A stretch of DNA of 64,000 bases from Oscillospiraceae bacterium (GTDB lineage: Bacteria > Bacillota > Clostridia > Oscillospirales > Ruminococcaceae). Positions 7,830 to 16,945 of the stretch are shown in pieces (position 1 is the stretch's first letter; every line of letters begins with the position of its first letter). Below the pieces are notes generated by a model. That model had not been told where the DNA came from and ran no database searches. It saw only the letters and a program-made list of their open reading frames with translations. Position numbers and translations under genes: made by a program. Location of the stretch: NCBI GenBank assembly GCA_017439985.1, contig JAFSIC010000043.1, positions 83,448 through 147,447 on the forward strand. Reading direction: 5' to 3'.

Positions 7830-8064
7830 GTTAAGACTCCTTTCGGGGCAATTCAATACTCAACATTCTCAATCACAAATCATACCATTATGATTCGATT
7901 AAATTATAATCGGTCAAACATCGGAAGTCAAGAAAGCCGTCGAAGCTGTTGCCACTCTGTAATAGTTTGCAAATTTTTGTAACCTGTTCCCGGTTGTGTT
8001 TAAGACTTTTCCAATGGGACAAACTATCAGTGAACAAAATTTGTTCCAAAAGGAAGTGCTTATT

Positions 8065-8424
8065 ATGATGGTCAAACGCGGTGACATTTATTACGCAGAT
8101 CTCAGTCCGGTGGTCGGTTCGGAGCAAGGCGGTGTCAGACCCGTTCTTATCGTCCAAAATGATGTCGGAAATAAATACAGCCCCACTGTGATTGCAGCCG
8201 CAATCACAAGCCAAACCGATAAATCCCGCTTACCTACTCACATCGATATCATCCCCGAACACTGTGGACTCAGTCGGGATTCCGTGGTGCTTCTGGAACA
8301 GATCCGTACCATTGACAAGCGGCGTCTAAGGGAAAAAATGGGCAGTTTGGATCCGGAATCCATGTCAGAAGTAAACAGGGCTTTATCCATCAGCTTCGGT
8401 CTCAATCGTCCGGGGACTACATAA
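8065..8424 (+). CDS. mazF: Type II toxin MazF/PemK endoribonuclease (NdoA-like)
   Basis: A 119-residue MazF/PemK-fold ribosome-independent mRNA interferase. It shows the family opening [21 protein letters not shown], the conserved RPVLIVQND strand and the [14 protein letters not shown] helix. The length fits NdoA/EndoA of Bacillus (116). I chose the ATG at 8065 with AAAGGAAG eight bases upstream; an earlier in-frame start would add 23 residues unlike the family. No MazE-like antitoxin gene is found in the 235 bases upstream or just downstream, which is unusual. The sporulation gene spoIVB follows 93 bases downstream. Confidence 0.92.
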   Translation: MMVKRGDIYYADLSPVVGSEQGGVRPVLIVQNDVGNKYSPTVIAAAITSQTDKSRLPTHIDIIPEHCGLSRDSVVLLEQIRTIDKRRLREKMGSLDPESMSEVNRALSISFGLNRPGTT

Positions 8425-8517
8425 GTTCCCGCTCTTCTTCCTCAATCTTTCCCTCGTGATATTTCGTCGTACTCTGCAAAGAGTAAGTATGAATCCACGA
8501 AAAAGGAGTGATGTCAT

Positions 8518-9723
8518 TTGCGGCAATTCTATCGTTTTTTCGCCGGCGTACTTTCTGCCGCCATCGTTGGTGGAATGGCTCCTGCGCTCTATTTACAGGA
8601 GACGCTGCCAAACTGCTTTACGGTGGCAGCCGGTGAAGAACTGCAGCTTGCTCCGCAATATCAATATGTCAGCTGTCACAGCAGCCAACAGAACTCTGCT
8701 CTGAGCGTATCCAGCACCGGCAATCGAGAATATTCCACCGAACTGAAACTCTTTGGTCTGATCAAAATCAAAGATGCTTCCGTGCGGGTGGTGGAACCGC
8801 AGGAAGTCGCGATCTGCGGCGTACCTTTCGGCATTAAAATGACGACGGAAGGCGTCATGGTAGTCGGTACCGGTTCAGTTCAAACCGATGCGGGTATGGT
8901 CAGTCCTGCTCGTACTGCAGGGATTCAGGAAGGCGATCTTCTGCTGTCCATCAACGGGCACACTGCCCTCAGCAACAGCATTATCGCTCAGTTGGTTCGG
9001 CAAAGTGCGGGTGCGCCTCTTACGCTCCGTTATCAAAGGTCGGAAGAAATTTTCACGACGCTCGTAACGCCCGCCCTTTCCATCACCGATGGACAATATC
9101 ACATTGGCTTATGGGTAAGGGACAGTTCCGCCGGAATCGGCACACTGACCTTCTGCGACCCTATCAGTGGCGAATTTGCCGGCTTGGGACACGCCATCTG
9201 TGATGTGGATACCGGGCAGTTGATGCCCTTATCGCAGGGTGAGGTCGTCCATGCATCCATCACAGGACTGGCAGTCGGTCTGCCCGGACAGCCCGGTGAA
9301 CTGCAGGGCACATTCTGCGGCGAACAAAACTGGGGAATCATTGAGCAAAACTGCAGCAGCGGCATTTACGGCCAGTTTCTCAACGATTGGCAAGGTTTCC
9401 CTTTGATTTCCACTGCTCACGCGCAGGAGGTGGAAACCGGTCCTGCCAGACTGCTCTGCACCATTTCCGGCACAGAGCCGCAGTATTATGATGTGGAGAT
9501 CGAGCGTATCCATTCCTATGAGGACAGCTCCGGTCGGAACTTCATCGTCCACATCACAGACACTCAGCTCTTGGAACAGACGGGCGGTATTCTTCAGGGA
9601 ATGTCTGGGAGTCCACTCGTTCAGAACAACAAGCTGATCGGCGCCGTGACCCATGTTTTCATTCAGGACCCAAGCCGCGGCTACGGCATTTTTGTTGAGA
9701 ATATGCTGGAAGCTGCGGGGTAA
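8518..9723 (+). CDS. spoIVB: SpoIVB peptidase (sigma-K checkpoint signalling serine protease)
   Basis: A 401-residue forespore-secreted S55 peptidase that in Bacillus cuts SpoIVFA to trigger pro-sigma-K processing. It has an N-terminal membrane/signal segment (residues 6-24), a PDZ domain (about 105-185) with the carboxylate loop GIQEGDLLLSINGH, and the S55 protease domain. Catalytic candidates are His225 (GLGHAICDVDTG), Asp348 and Ser363 (QGMSGSP). It starts at a TTG (8518) preceded by AAAAAGGAG. No spo gene is adjacent, so it is monocistronic, ending in a strong hairpin. Expression under sigma-F/sigma-G is expected from the family, but I could not assign a promoter. Confidence 0.94.
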   Translation: MRQFYRFFAGVLSAAIVGGMAPALYLQETLPNCFTVAAGEELQLAPQYQYVSCHSSQQNSALSVSSTGNREYSTELKLFGLIKIKDASVRVVEPQEVAICGVPFGIKMTTEGVMVVGTGSVQTDAGMVSPARTAGIQEGDLLLSINGHTALSNSIIAQLVRQSAGAPLTLRYQRSEEIFTTLVTPALSITDGQYHIGLWVRDSSAGIGTLTFCDPISGEFAGLGHAICDVDTGQLMPLSQGEVVHASITGLAVGLPGQPGELQGTFCGEQNWGIIEQNCSSGIYGQFLNDWQGFPLISTAHAQEVETGPARLLCTISGTEPQYYDVEIERIHSYEDSSGRNFIVHITDTQLLEQTGGILQGMSGSPLVQNNKLIGAVTHVFIQDPSRGYGIFVENMLEAAG

Positions 9724-9724
9724 T

Positions 9725-9760
9725 AATCAAGCCCACACCAAATTTGGTGTGGGCTTGATT
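9725..9760. terminator. Bidirectional terminator between spoIVB and the XRE-TPR gene
   Basis: A perfect 18-bp palindrome (9725-9742 with 9743-9760) lies between two convergent genes; flanking T/A runs are short, so folding would need the tip to open into a loop. Confidence 0.75.
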
Positions 9761-9772
9761 TATTAAAAATGA

Positions 9773-10810
9773 TTACTTCGCAGAAATGCATCGGAGGCGA
9801 TTGATTTCTCCGTGAATACGGTCAAGCTCACGTCCCTCTGTAATATTCCACTCCGTTTTCAATACATCCATCTGTTCATACAGGCTTGCGATTGCGGCAT
9901 CATAGTTTCTCTGAATTTCATAAATATGTGCCGCCGTAATCTGAGCATCAATGTATTTCGGAGATGGCTGCAATTCAAATGCTTTTTTATAGTAATCGAT
10001 CGCTTCGTCATATCGACATACAGAAGCCATTTCATCTGCCATCATTGCGTAAGTAAGCCAATCATTGCTGTGATCCAGCAACATTTGTTTCCAGATCGAT
10101 TCCGCCTTTTCGTGTTCACCACGAGCCCAGCAAATTTTTCCCTGATAGAAAGACGCACGACCACTGCCGTCCACCGTTTTCATCGCCTCACAAACAGATT
10201 CCGCTTCATCCAGACGATAGTCTGCAATCAATTCGTTCATCAGATACAAATATCCTCTTCCATATCCCGGATTCTTGCGAACAAAATCTTTATAGTAAGC
10301 AATTCGCTTACTATGGTTGGCAAAATCCCAGTCAGAGATCGTTCCTTCCTGTGCACGCTGAAGATTGTTATGATTCTGTTTTACTTCAGGGTCCAGTTCC
10401 AAGGCTTCTTTTGCATACAATTCTGCAATTTTTCTGAACTCATCTGCTTTGTGATTATACAGTTCTGCCAACAGACGGAAAGCATTGTTTTTACAGGAAT
10501 TTTTACTGAGCGAATCCTTTAAAAATCGTTCTGCCTGAGCAAATTCATCAGCGCTCATGCTTTCCTTCATATCCATCATGTTTTCAATTCGCTCAAATTG
10601 TGCCTGTTCCGAGAGATTAAATAAATCATCAATGGTACATCCAAAGTAAACTGCAATTTCCGGCAGAATCTGAATGTCGGGCATGGAGATATTATTCTCC
10701 CACTTGCTGACCGTCTGGAACGAAACATTCAAGGCTTTTGCCAATGTGTCCTGTGTAATGCCTTTTCTCAGACGCAGTTGTTTGATTTTATTTCCAAGTT
10801 CTATATTCAT
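9773..10810 (-). CDS. XRE-family transcriptional regulator with C-terminal TPR repeats
   Basis: A 345-residue protein with an N-terminal Cro/CI helix-turn-helix (residues 7-60; ITQDTLAKALNVSFQTVSKWENN) followed by helical tetratricopeptide-like repeats to the C-terminus (for example EKAESIWKQMLLDHSNDWLTY and YDEAIDYYKKAFELQPSP). This layout resembles peptide-responsive or stress-related regulators of Firmicutes. It is monocistronic; no obvious target beside it, although the 285-base gap to the divergent MFS gene could be its operator region. Confidence 0.85.
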   Translation of the reverse strand: MNIELGNKIKQLRLRKGITQDTLAKALNVSFQTVSKWENNISMPDIQILPEIAVYFGCTIDDLFNLSEQAQFERIENMMDMKESMSADEFAQAERFLKDSLSKNSCKNNAFRLLAELYNHKADEFRKIAELYAKEALELDPEVKQNHNNLQRAQEGTISDWDFANHSKRIAYYKDFVRKNPGYGRGYLYLMNELIADYRLDEAESVCEAMKTVDGSGRASFYQGKICWARGEHEKAESIWKQMLLDHSNDWLTYAMMADEMASVCRYDEAIDYYKKAFELQPSPKYIDAQITAAHIYEIQRNYDAAIASLYEQMDVLKTEWNITEGRELDRIHGEINRLRCISAK

Positions 10811-11019
10811 AGGTGTTATTCCTTTCCTTATGATGAATTGTCACTGAAATCATATCGGCCGATAATTTCTAAATACAGTATAGTTCACGAAATGCAAAGA
10901 AACAATCACGGCGAAAGTGAGTCCGATAGCGCAAAAAGCGAAAAGAATCATCGCCCAGAACATCCCTACTATCTCTGCAACCAAGTAAAGAATAATGATT
11001 TTAATCTCTTTCCCCTCCC

Positions 11020-11048
11020 TTGACTTTCCTCACGCTTTGGACTATACT
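11020..11048 (+). promoter_or_regulatory. Sigma-A promoter of the MFS-PHP operon
   Basis: TTGACT (11020-11025), a 17-base spacer and TATACT (11043-11048) lie about 48 bases before the MFS start codon. The rest of the 285-base gap (10811-11095) shows no gene. Confidence 0.75.
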
Positions 11049-11095
11049 CTCTTTAGCCTGTTAACACAGGAAAACATCAGAAAGAAGGCGACGTT

Positions 11096-12310
11096 ATGTT
11101 GCAAAGCCTGAAAAAGCAAAGCGTCAGAAATGCGCTCCTCATCGGTACTCTCTGTTCTCTGTCCTATCTGGGCGTTTATTTCGCCAGAAACATCCTCAGT
11201 GCGGTCACTCCGCAGATTATCGCAACAACCGCTTACAAGGAAGATTACATCGGTTCTCTGTCCTCCCTGTACTTTGGATTTTACGCGGTGGGACAGCTGA
11301 TCAATGGTATCGTCGGCGACAAAGTCCGTGCACGTTTTATGATTAGCTTCGGCTTGATTTTAGCCGGTGTCAGCAGTCTGATCTTCCCCTTTGTCATGGA
11401 ATGGCAGCTGGGCGCTCAGCTGATTTACGGCATGACCGGCTTCTTCCTTGCTATGATTTACGCTCCGATGACGAAGGTCGTCGCAGAAAACACCGAGCCG
11501 ATTTACGCAACCCGCTGCAGCCTCGGCTACACCTTCGCATCCTTCCTCGGCTCTCCGATGGCAGGCGTTGCTGCCGCTCTGATGACTTGGCAGATGGTAT
11601 TTTACGCAAGCAGTACGATCCTCATTGTGATGGGTGTTCTGTGCTTTGTGGCGTTCCTGATTCTGGAGCGAAAAGGCATTGTCGCTTATGGTCGCTATGA
11701 ACCGCCGGAAGGCAGTTCTCAGGGCATCAAAGGTCTGCTGGAACACCGCATCATCAAGTTCACCTTCATTTCTGTTATCACCGGTATCGTCCGTACCTCT
11801 GTGGTCTTCTGGATGCCGACTTATTTCTCTCAGTATCTGGGCTATACACCTGCTACCGCTGCAGGTATCTTTACAGCAACTACCTTCATCATGTCCTTTG
11901 GTACCTTTATCGCAGTTTTTCTTTATGAAAAACTGGGCCGCAACATTGACCTGATGCTCTTTTTAGTGTTCAGTGCATCCACCGTGTTCTTCCTGCTGGT
12001 TTACTTTGTGGAACAGCCTGTTATCAACATCGTACTGTTGGTTCTGGCTATTATGGCTTCCAACTGTGCGGCAAGTATGCTCTGGAGCCGCTACTGCCCA
12101 AGCCTGCGAGACACCGGTATGGTTTCTTCTGCCACCGGCTTCCTTGACTTTATGAGCTACATGGCAGCTGCTGTTTCTTCTATGCTCTTTGCCAATGCAG
12201 TCAATGCCATCGGCTGGAAGAATCTGATCCTTATTTGGCTGGGTCTGGTGCTCTTCGGCGCCATCATCTGCCCGCCAAAAAGCGCGAAAAACGCGCCTTC
12301 TCTTGACTAA
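11096..12310 (+). CDS. MFS transporter, organophosphate:phosphate antiporter-like (GlpT/UhpT group)
   Basis: A 404-residue polytopic protein with about 12 membrane helices. The GIVGDKVRAR motif between helices 2 and 3 and the YLGVYFARNILS opening resemble the OPA branch of the major facilitator superfamily, which exchanges phosphorylated metabolites for phosphate. The following gene is a PHP-domain phosphatase only 20 bases downstream, suggesting that an imported phosphate ester might be dephosphorylated inside the cell (inference). A strong sigma-A promoter precedes the gene. The substrate is not assignable from sequence. Confidence 0.85.
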   Translation: MLQSLKKQSVRNALLIGTLCSLSYLGVYFARNILSAVTPQIIATTAYKEDYIGSLSSLYFGFYAVGQLINGIVGDKVRARFMISFGLILAGVSSLIFPFVMEWQLGAQLIYGMTGFFLAMIYAPMTKVVAENTEPIYATRCSLGYTFASFLGSPMAGVAAALMTWQMVFYASSTILIVMGVLCFVAFLILERKGIVAYGRYEPPEGSSQGIKGLLEHRIIKFTFISVITGIVRTSVVFWMPTYFSQYLGYTPATAAGIFTATTFIMSFGTFIAVFLYEKLGRNIDLMLFLVFSASTVFFLLVYFVEQPVINIVLLVLAIMASNCAASMLWSRYCPSLRDTGMVSSATGFLDFMSYMAAAVSSMLFANAVNAIGWKNLILIWLGLVLFGAIICPPKSAKNAPSLD

Positions 12311-12330
12311 TCAATAATGAGGTTTCACAT

Positions 12331-13134
12331 ATGAGATATTCTACCCTGCACACCCATACTATTTTTTCCGACGGCAAACATATGCCGGAGGATAATGTCC
12401 TTTCTGCTATTGCAAAAAATATGGTTTCCATCGGCTTTTCCGACCACAGCTACACAGACTTCAAGCTGGACTGCTGTATCAAACCGGTGACTACCCCGGC
12501 TTACATTGCCGAAATTCGCCGCCTGCAGAAAAAATATGCTGACCAGATCGAAATCTATCTTGGTATGGAGTATGACGGTTTCAGCACTGTAGAAAATCGT
12601 GAGCTTTATGACTACATCCTCGGCGATGCTCATTATCTTAAGATCGGCGATGAGTACTGCACCGTGGATGATTCCAAAGCAACTCAGCTGGAGCACATTC
12701 ACAAACATTTTAGCGGAAATGCCATGGCATATGCTAAAGCCTACTTTGAAACCTATGTGGACAGTGTGCAGCGTCTGAAACCGGAGATTCTGGGACATTT
12801 CGATCTGCTGACCAAATTCAATGTATTCGATGAAAGCGCTCCGACTTATCAAAAAGCTGCACTTGATGCTCTGACCACCTCTTTGAAGGTTTCTCCTCTT
12901 ATTGAGATGAACACCGGTGCTATGAGCCGCAAAGCCAAAGACAGCCCATATCCTGCCCCATTCCTTCTGAAAGAAATTCTGAATCAGGGTGGTCATATCA
13001 TCCTCAACAGCGACAGCCACGACCTGAATCATCTGGACTTTTATTTTGATGAATCCATTGAGATTCTACGCTCTGTGGGTTACAAACACATCGTACAGCT
13101 CATCGGCGGCAAATTCGTCGAAGTTGGAATTTAA
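12331..13134 (+). CDS. PHP-domain phosphatase (histidinol-phosphatase HisK-like)
   Basis: A 267-residue metal-dependent phosphoesterase. PHP motifs are visible: HTHTIFSDGK near residues 7-16, GFSDHS near 35-40, GMEYD near 78, GHFDLL near 154 and SDSHDLNHL near 230. They would bind a trinuclear metal site. The length matches HisK-type histidinol-phosphatases, but no his genes are near; it is the second gene of an operon with an OPA-like transporter, so another phosphate ester is possible. It ends before a bidirectional terminator. Confidence 0.85.
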   Translation: MRYSTLHTHTIFSDGKHMPEDNVLSAIAKNMVSIGFSDHSYTDFKLDCCIKPVTTPAYIAEIRRLQKKYADQIEIYLGMEYDGFSTVENRELYDYILGDAHYLKIGDEYCTVDDSKATQLEHIHKHFSGNAMAYAKAYFETYVDSVQRLKPEILGHFDLLTKFNVFDESAPTYQKAALDALTTSLKVSPLIEMNTGAMSRKAKDSPYPAPFLLKEILNQGGHIILNSDSHDLNHLDFYFDESIEILRSVGYKHIVQLIGGKFVEVGI

Positions 13135-13143
13135 GCACACAAA

Positions 13144-13173
13144 AAAAGCACCTCTTCCGAGGTGCTTTTCTTT
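13144..13173. terminator. Bidirectional terminator (PHP gene / ADP-ribosylglycohydrolase gene)
   Basis: An 11-bp stem AAAAGCACCTC (13144-13154) with GAGGTGCTTTT (13159-13169), a TTCC loop and T/A tracts on both sides, between convergent genes. Confidence 0.88.
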
Positions 13174-14532
13174 TTACAGCTGTTTCATTGTTTTTTCGAC
13201 CAGGTCACTGATTTTTACTGTTCCCACACCGAAAATGGAGGTATGGATGGTGTCGTTCAGCGGTTTCAGCCACTGTTCATCAATGGAAGAAGCTCCATTT
13301 CTCATGCCCAAAATCGAGCCGACAGTTGCGCCGTTGCAGTCCGTATCGAAGCCGGTCTCCACTGCCATACAAATGGAACGGCTGAAATCACCCTCACCGT
13401 AAAGCAGAACTGCCGCTACAATGACAGCATTGGAAATGGTGTGACACCAGTCATGGGTACTGTGTTCGTCGTAAGTCTGATGGATTTTAGCAAAACAAGC
13501 TTCCTGTGTCATGCCGTTTTCCCAATCGGTAAGCACACCGCTGATTGCTTCATATAAACGAGAGCTCTGCGGGATCTGTGCCAAGCCCCCCAAAATGATA
13601 TCCTTGATGTTCTCTGTCGTAGCCGCACAGGCGATCATCGCTGCTGCCCACATTTCGCCGTAAATACCATTCTTGATATGGGAAATGGAAGCGTCACGGA
13701 AGGCCATTTCTGCCGCAAGTTCCGCATTTCCCGGATTGATATAGCCAAAGTAGTCTCCTCGGATCTGCGCACCGATCCATTCTCGGTACGGATTTTTATA
13801 GATCGCAGACTGGGTCGGCACAAATCCATTGACAAAGTTTTTATATGCTACTCGCTCCGCAGTGCAATAGGCATCTTTTCGCTGGGTATCCAGCCATAAA
13901 CGGGATAAATCATACGGGGTAAATTCTCTGCCGTACTTCTCGATCAACAACTGAGAGAGAACTGTATAATTGGTATCATCATCCACAGGCATTCCGTCCA
14001 CCAAATCCCCAAATGGCTTGGAACTCAGCGGATATGGATATTTTTCATAGAGGTGCTGCGGCATATCCGCCGCATTGATGTAACGATGCAACGGGTAATT
14101 TCCGCTGTTTTTCAGGACAGGAAGCAGGTCCTCCGTCATAAAGCCCTCCACCGGCTTCCCAAGCAAGCAGCCTACGGTTCTGCCCAGCCAAGCACCACGG
14201 ATTTTTTCCTTCAACTGTTCTGTTGTTGGGATCACAGCTGAAAATTCGTGGGCCTTTCGCAGAGCGCGAATACTCTCCAAATCAGACGGCTCATTGTATG
14301 GATAGCCTTCCCTCTGCTTTGCTTCGGAGATCATGTGGAAAATCGTTGTGCCCAGCTCCTGCTTGTGTGGACTGCGGGGCAGCTTGGAAACTGCCTTCAT
14401 CAGCTCCTCCAGATGGGCCACATCCAGACCTTCCTCCACTGATTGAGTGTATTCCACCATCAGGTCTTCTTCATACAATTCCCAGAAATGGATCTGTTCC
14501 AAATTCGGCTGTAACGCCTCATGTTTCGTCAT
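13174..14532 (-). CDS. ADP-ribosylglycohydrolase family protein
   Basis: A 452-residue protein. Residues from about 110 onward form an ADP-ribosylglycohydrolase (DraG-like) domain: GAWLGRTVGCLLGKPVEG, the metal-binding PVDDDTNYT near 185, and the second metal site ETGFDTDCNGATVGSILG near 400. The first about 100 residues are helical and not recognised. The family removes ADP-ribose from proteins, nucleotides or small molecules; the substrate is unknown and no ADP-ribosyltransferase is adjacent. A good AAAGGAGG site precedes the start; monocistronic. Confidence 0.88.
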   Translation of the reverse strand: MTKHEALQPNLEQIHFWELYEEDLMVEYTQSVEEGLDVAHLEELMKAVSKLPRSPHKQELGTTIFHMISEAKQREGYPYNEPSDLESIRALRKAHEFSAVIPTTEQLKEKIRGAWLGRTVGCLLGKPVEGFMTEDLLPVLKNSGNYPLHRYINAADMPQHLYEKYPYPLSSKPFGDLVDGMPVDDDTNYTVLSQLLIEKYGREFTPYDLSRLWLDTQRKDAYCTAERVAYKNFVNGFVPTQSAIYKNPYREWIGAQIRGDYFGYINPGNAELAAEMAFRDASISHIKNGIYGEMWAAAMIACAATTENIKDIILGGLAQIPQSSRLYEAISGVLTDWENGMTQEACFAKIHQTYDEHSTHDWCHTISNAVIVAAVLLYGEGDFSRSICMAVETGFDTDCNGATVGSILGMRNGASSIDEQWLKPLNDTIHTSIFGVGTVKISDLVEKTMKQL

Positions 14533-14592
14533 GATTCTGCCTCCTTTCTTTATAAAATCATCATAACACAGAAAAAGAACGGAAACAATGTC

Positions 14593-14621
14593 TTTTCCTC
14601 ATCAACAAAATGTGCTATAAT
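14593..14621 (+). promoter_or_regulatory. Extended -10 promoter of the first MATE gene
   Basis: TGC-TATAAT (14613-14621) forms an extended -10 element about 50 bases before the MATE start; the -35 (TTTTCC, 14593-14598) is weak with a 17-base spacer. Confidence 0.6.
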
Positions 14622-14673
14622 TGTACTGTTCATCTTTTTTACCAGTTAAATCACTGAAAGGAATTTGAGAAAA

Positions 14674-16053
14674 ATGCTTAGTATCAAAAAACTCTTTGAG
14701 CCAACCGATATGACTGTTGGCACGCCGTGGAAAAGCATCGTTCTGTTCACCATTCCGATGCTCATCGGCAACATTGCACAGCAGCTCTACAACACCGTTG
14801 ACAGTATCGTTGTTGGCCACTACATCGGTGACTCTGCACTGGCTGCCGTAGGTTCCGCCAGCCCGATCCTGAATATGCTGCTGGTTCTCTTTGTTGGCAT
14901 TTCTGCCGGTGTTGGTATCATGGTTTCCCAGTACTTCGGAGCGAAAAACCGTGAAGAACTGTCCCACACCATCGGTACCTCCATCACCATCACAGCCCTT
15001 TGTTCCATTCTCTTGATGATTGCCGCTCCATTTGCTGTTCGTCCTGTTCTGGAAATGCTGAACACTCCTGTGGGCATCATCGACGGCTGCGATTCCTACC
15101 TGACTATCATGATGTACGGCGTAGCAGGTATGGCGTACTATAACATCCTCAGCGGTATTCTCCGCGGTATGGGCGACTCCTTCTCCGCGCTAATCTACCT
15201 GCTGATTGCCACCGTCATCAATATCTTCCTCGATGTTTATTTTGTAGCGGAAGTTCAGATGGGCGTTGGCGGCGTTGCACTGGCAACCGTTATCGCGCAG
15301 GGTATTTCCTCTGCTCTCTGCCTTGTAAAACTGGCTCGCATGAGAGCTACCTTCGATCTCGGTGTAAAACAGCTGAAACCAACCAAAAAACACAGCGGAC
15401 AGATCGTTAAACTCGGTCTTCCTTCCGGTCTGACTCAGATGATCTTCTCCTCTGCGATGATCGTGGTTCAGTCTCTGACCAACAGCTTCGGTGAGACCCT
15501 CATCGCAGCTAACGTAATCGTAATGCGTGTTGACGGCTTCGCTATGATGCCAAACTTCTCCTTCGGTACTGCACTGACCACCTACACCGGTCAGAATGTC
15601 GGTGCAAGAAAACTGGACCGTGTTGCAACCGGTGCGAAACAGGGCACCCTCATTGCTCTGGCAACCTCCGCGACCATTACTCTGATCATTCTGATCTTCG
15701 GCAGACAGCTGATGAGCCTCTTCACCAGCACCCCTTCCCTGATCGACCAGAGTATGTATCAGATGCGTATTCTGGCTGTGGGTTACATCGCTATGGCAGT
15801 GACCCAGTGCCTCTCCGGCGTTATGCGCGGCGCAGGCGATACTGTAACTCCAATGTGGGTATCCCTGATGACCACCGTTCTGATTCGAGTTCCTGTTGCT
15901 TACGGTATCTCCTTCCTGACCAGAACTCCGGAACTGCCGGTTGGTCGCTTCGAATGTATCCCAGGCTCCCTGCTGATCTCCTGGGTATGCGGTGCACTGA
16001 TCACCACCTTCTTCTTCAAGAAAGGCGCTTGGCGTCAGAAAGCTGCGCTGTAA
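14674..16053 (+). CDS. MATE family efflux transporter
   Basis: A 459-residue polytopic protein with about 12 helices of the multidrug and toxin extrusion family (DinF/NorM fold). Typical segments are TIPMLIGNIAQQLYNTVDSIVVGHYIG near the first helix pair, FVGISAGVGIMVSQYFGAKN, and the second-half equivalent SFGTALTTYTGQNVGARK. It would use a cation gradient to export drugs or metabolites. I chose the ATG at 14674; a TTG at 14665 in frame is a possible alternative. Monocistronic, ending in a shared terminator. Confidence 0.9.
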   Translation: MLSIKKLFEPTDMTVGTPWKSIVLFTIPMLIGNIAQQLYNTVDSIVVGHYIGDSALAAVGSASPILNMLLVLFVGISAGVGIMVSQYFGAKNREELSHTIGTSITITALCSILLMIAAPFAVRPVLEMLNTPVGIIDGCDSYLTIMMYGVAGMAYYNILSGILRGMGDSFSALIYLLIATVINIFLDVYFVAEVQMGVGGVALATVIAQGISSALCLVKLARMRATFDLGVKQLKPTKKHSGQIVKLGLPSGLTQMIFSSAMIVVQSLTNSFGETLIAANVIVMRVDGFAMMPNFSFGTALTTYTGQNVGARKLDRVATGAKQGTLIALATSATITLIILIFGRQLMSLFTSTPSLIDQSMYQMRILAVGYIAMAVTQCLSGVMRGAGDTVTPMWVSLMTTVLIRVPVAYGISFLTRTPELPVGRFECIPGSLLISWVCGALITTFFFKKGAWRQKAAL

Positions 16054-16064
16054 GTGCAAAAAAC

Positions 16065-16090
16065 AAAGCCACCCGATTGTGTGGCTTTTT
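16065..16090. terminator. Bidirectional terminator between MATE and HAD genes
   Basis: An 8-bp stem AAAGCCAC (16065-16072) with GTGGCTTT (16081-16088) is followed by T's and preceded by A's. Confidence 0.8.
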
Positions 16091-16096
16091 CTTTTG

Positions 16097-16933
16097 TTAT
16101 TCTTCCACAAAGCAGAATTTATAAATCGCTTTTGCTACACCGTCTTCATCGTTGCTGGCAGTGATATAGTCAGCAGCTTCTTTGGCTTCCGGCTCTGCAT
16201 TGGCCATAGCAACTCCGATGCCCGCACTGCGGAGCATGGACAGGTCGTTGAGCGCATCACCGAAGGACATGGTCGCATCTTCTTCCAAGCCAAGATGGCG
16301 AGCCAGCGCTTTCAGTGCTTCCCCTTTGGTTGCATAAAGCTGGTTGACCTCCAGATTATTGTAGGCAGAACTGGTCACAGCAATGTTCTCGAAACGCTGC
16401 GGCAGCTCCTCCATCATCTTTTCACGGAAGGACAGGTCACTGGTGAAGAACTGTACTTTCTGTACGCCCAGCTTACGCTCTGCAAGAAATTCCTTCAGCT
16501 CCGGAACCGGTTTACGCAAATCGCGGAGCATTCTGTTGTAATGGATGTTTGGTGCATAAGTGTCGATATCCGCTTTCATGGACTCTGTCATCCAGCCGCA
16601 GTTATCCTGATAGCAATCATAAATCAGCGGATGCCCGTCAAATTCTTTCAGAATTTCAACAGACTGATCCCAAGGCAGCTCTGCCTTGTAAATCACCTCA
16701 CCGCTGCGGGTATCTGCCAACTGAGCGCCGTTGATGGTGATGGCATAGTGAATAAAGGGCAGATTTCTGATTACTTCGGGAATTCCGCCATAAAAGCGGC
16801 CGGTGGTCGGCACGATTTCAATGCCGGCTTCCGCTGCACGTTCCAAAGCGGCACGATTGCCTTCACTGAGGTTTTTATCGGAGTCCAGAAGAGTGCCGTC
16901 CAAATCGAGGGCGATGATACCAATTTTTTTCAT
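16097..16933 (-). CDS. HAD-superfamily phosphatase, Cof/YidA type (class IIB)
   Basis: A 278-residue phosphatase. Motif I is ALDLDGTLLDSD near the N-terminus, motif II TTGR, motif III the lysine in YATKGEAL, and motif IV SFGDALNDLSML with GVAMANAEPEAKEAADYIT. The class IIB cap lies between. Such enzymes hydrolyse sugar phosphates or flavin/pyridoxal phosphates. Three consecutive ATGs occur (16939, 16936, 16933); the last sits eight bases after AAGGGG and was chosen. It is the second gene of an operon behind a cyclophilin gene. Confidence 0.9.
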   Translation of the reverse strand: MKKIGIIALDLDGTLLDSDKNLSEGNRAALERAAEAGIEIVPTTGRFYGGIPEVIRNLPFIHYAITINGAQLADTRSGEVIYKAELPWDQSVEILKEFDGHPLIYDCYQDNCGWMTESMKADIDTYAPNIHYNRMLRDLRKPVPELKEFLAERKLGVQKVQFFTSDLSFREKMMEELPQRFENIAVTSSAYNNLEVNQLYATKGEALKALARHLGLEEDATMSFGDALNDLSMLRSAGIGVAMANAEPEAKEAADYITASNDEDGVAKAIYKFCFVEE

Positions 16934-16945
16934 CATCATTTCCCC

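Noticed and set aside
8785-8810. GGTGGAACCGC-like string recalling a T-box anti-terminator
   Set aside because: It lies within the spoIVB coding frame, with no T-box stem structure or terminator around it.
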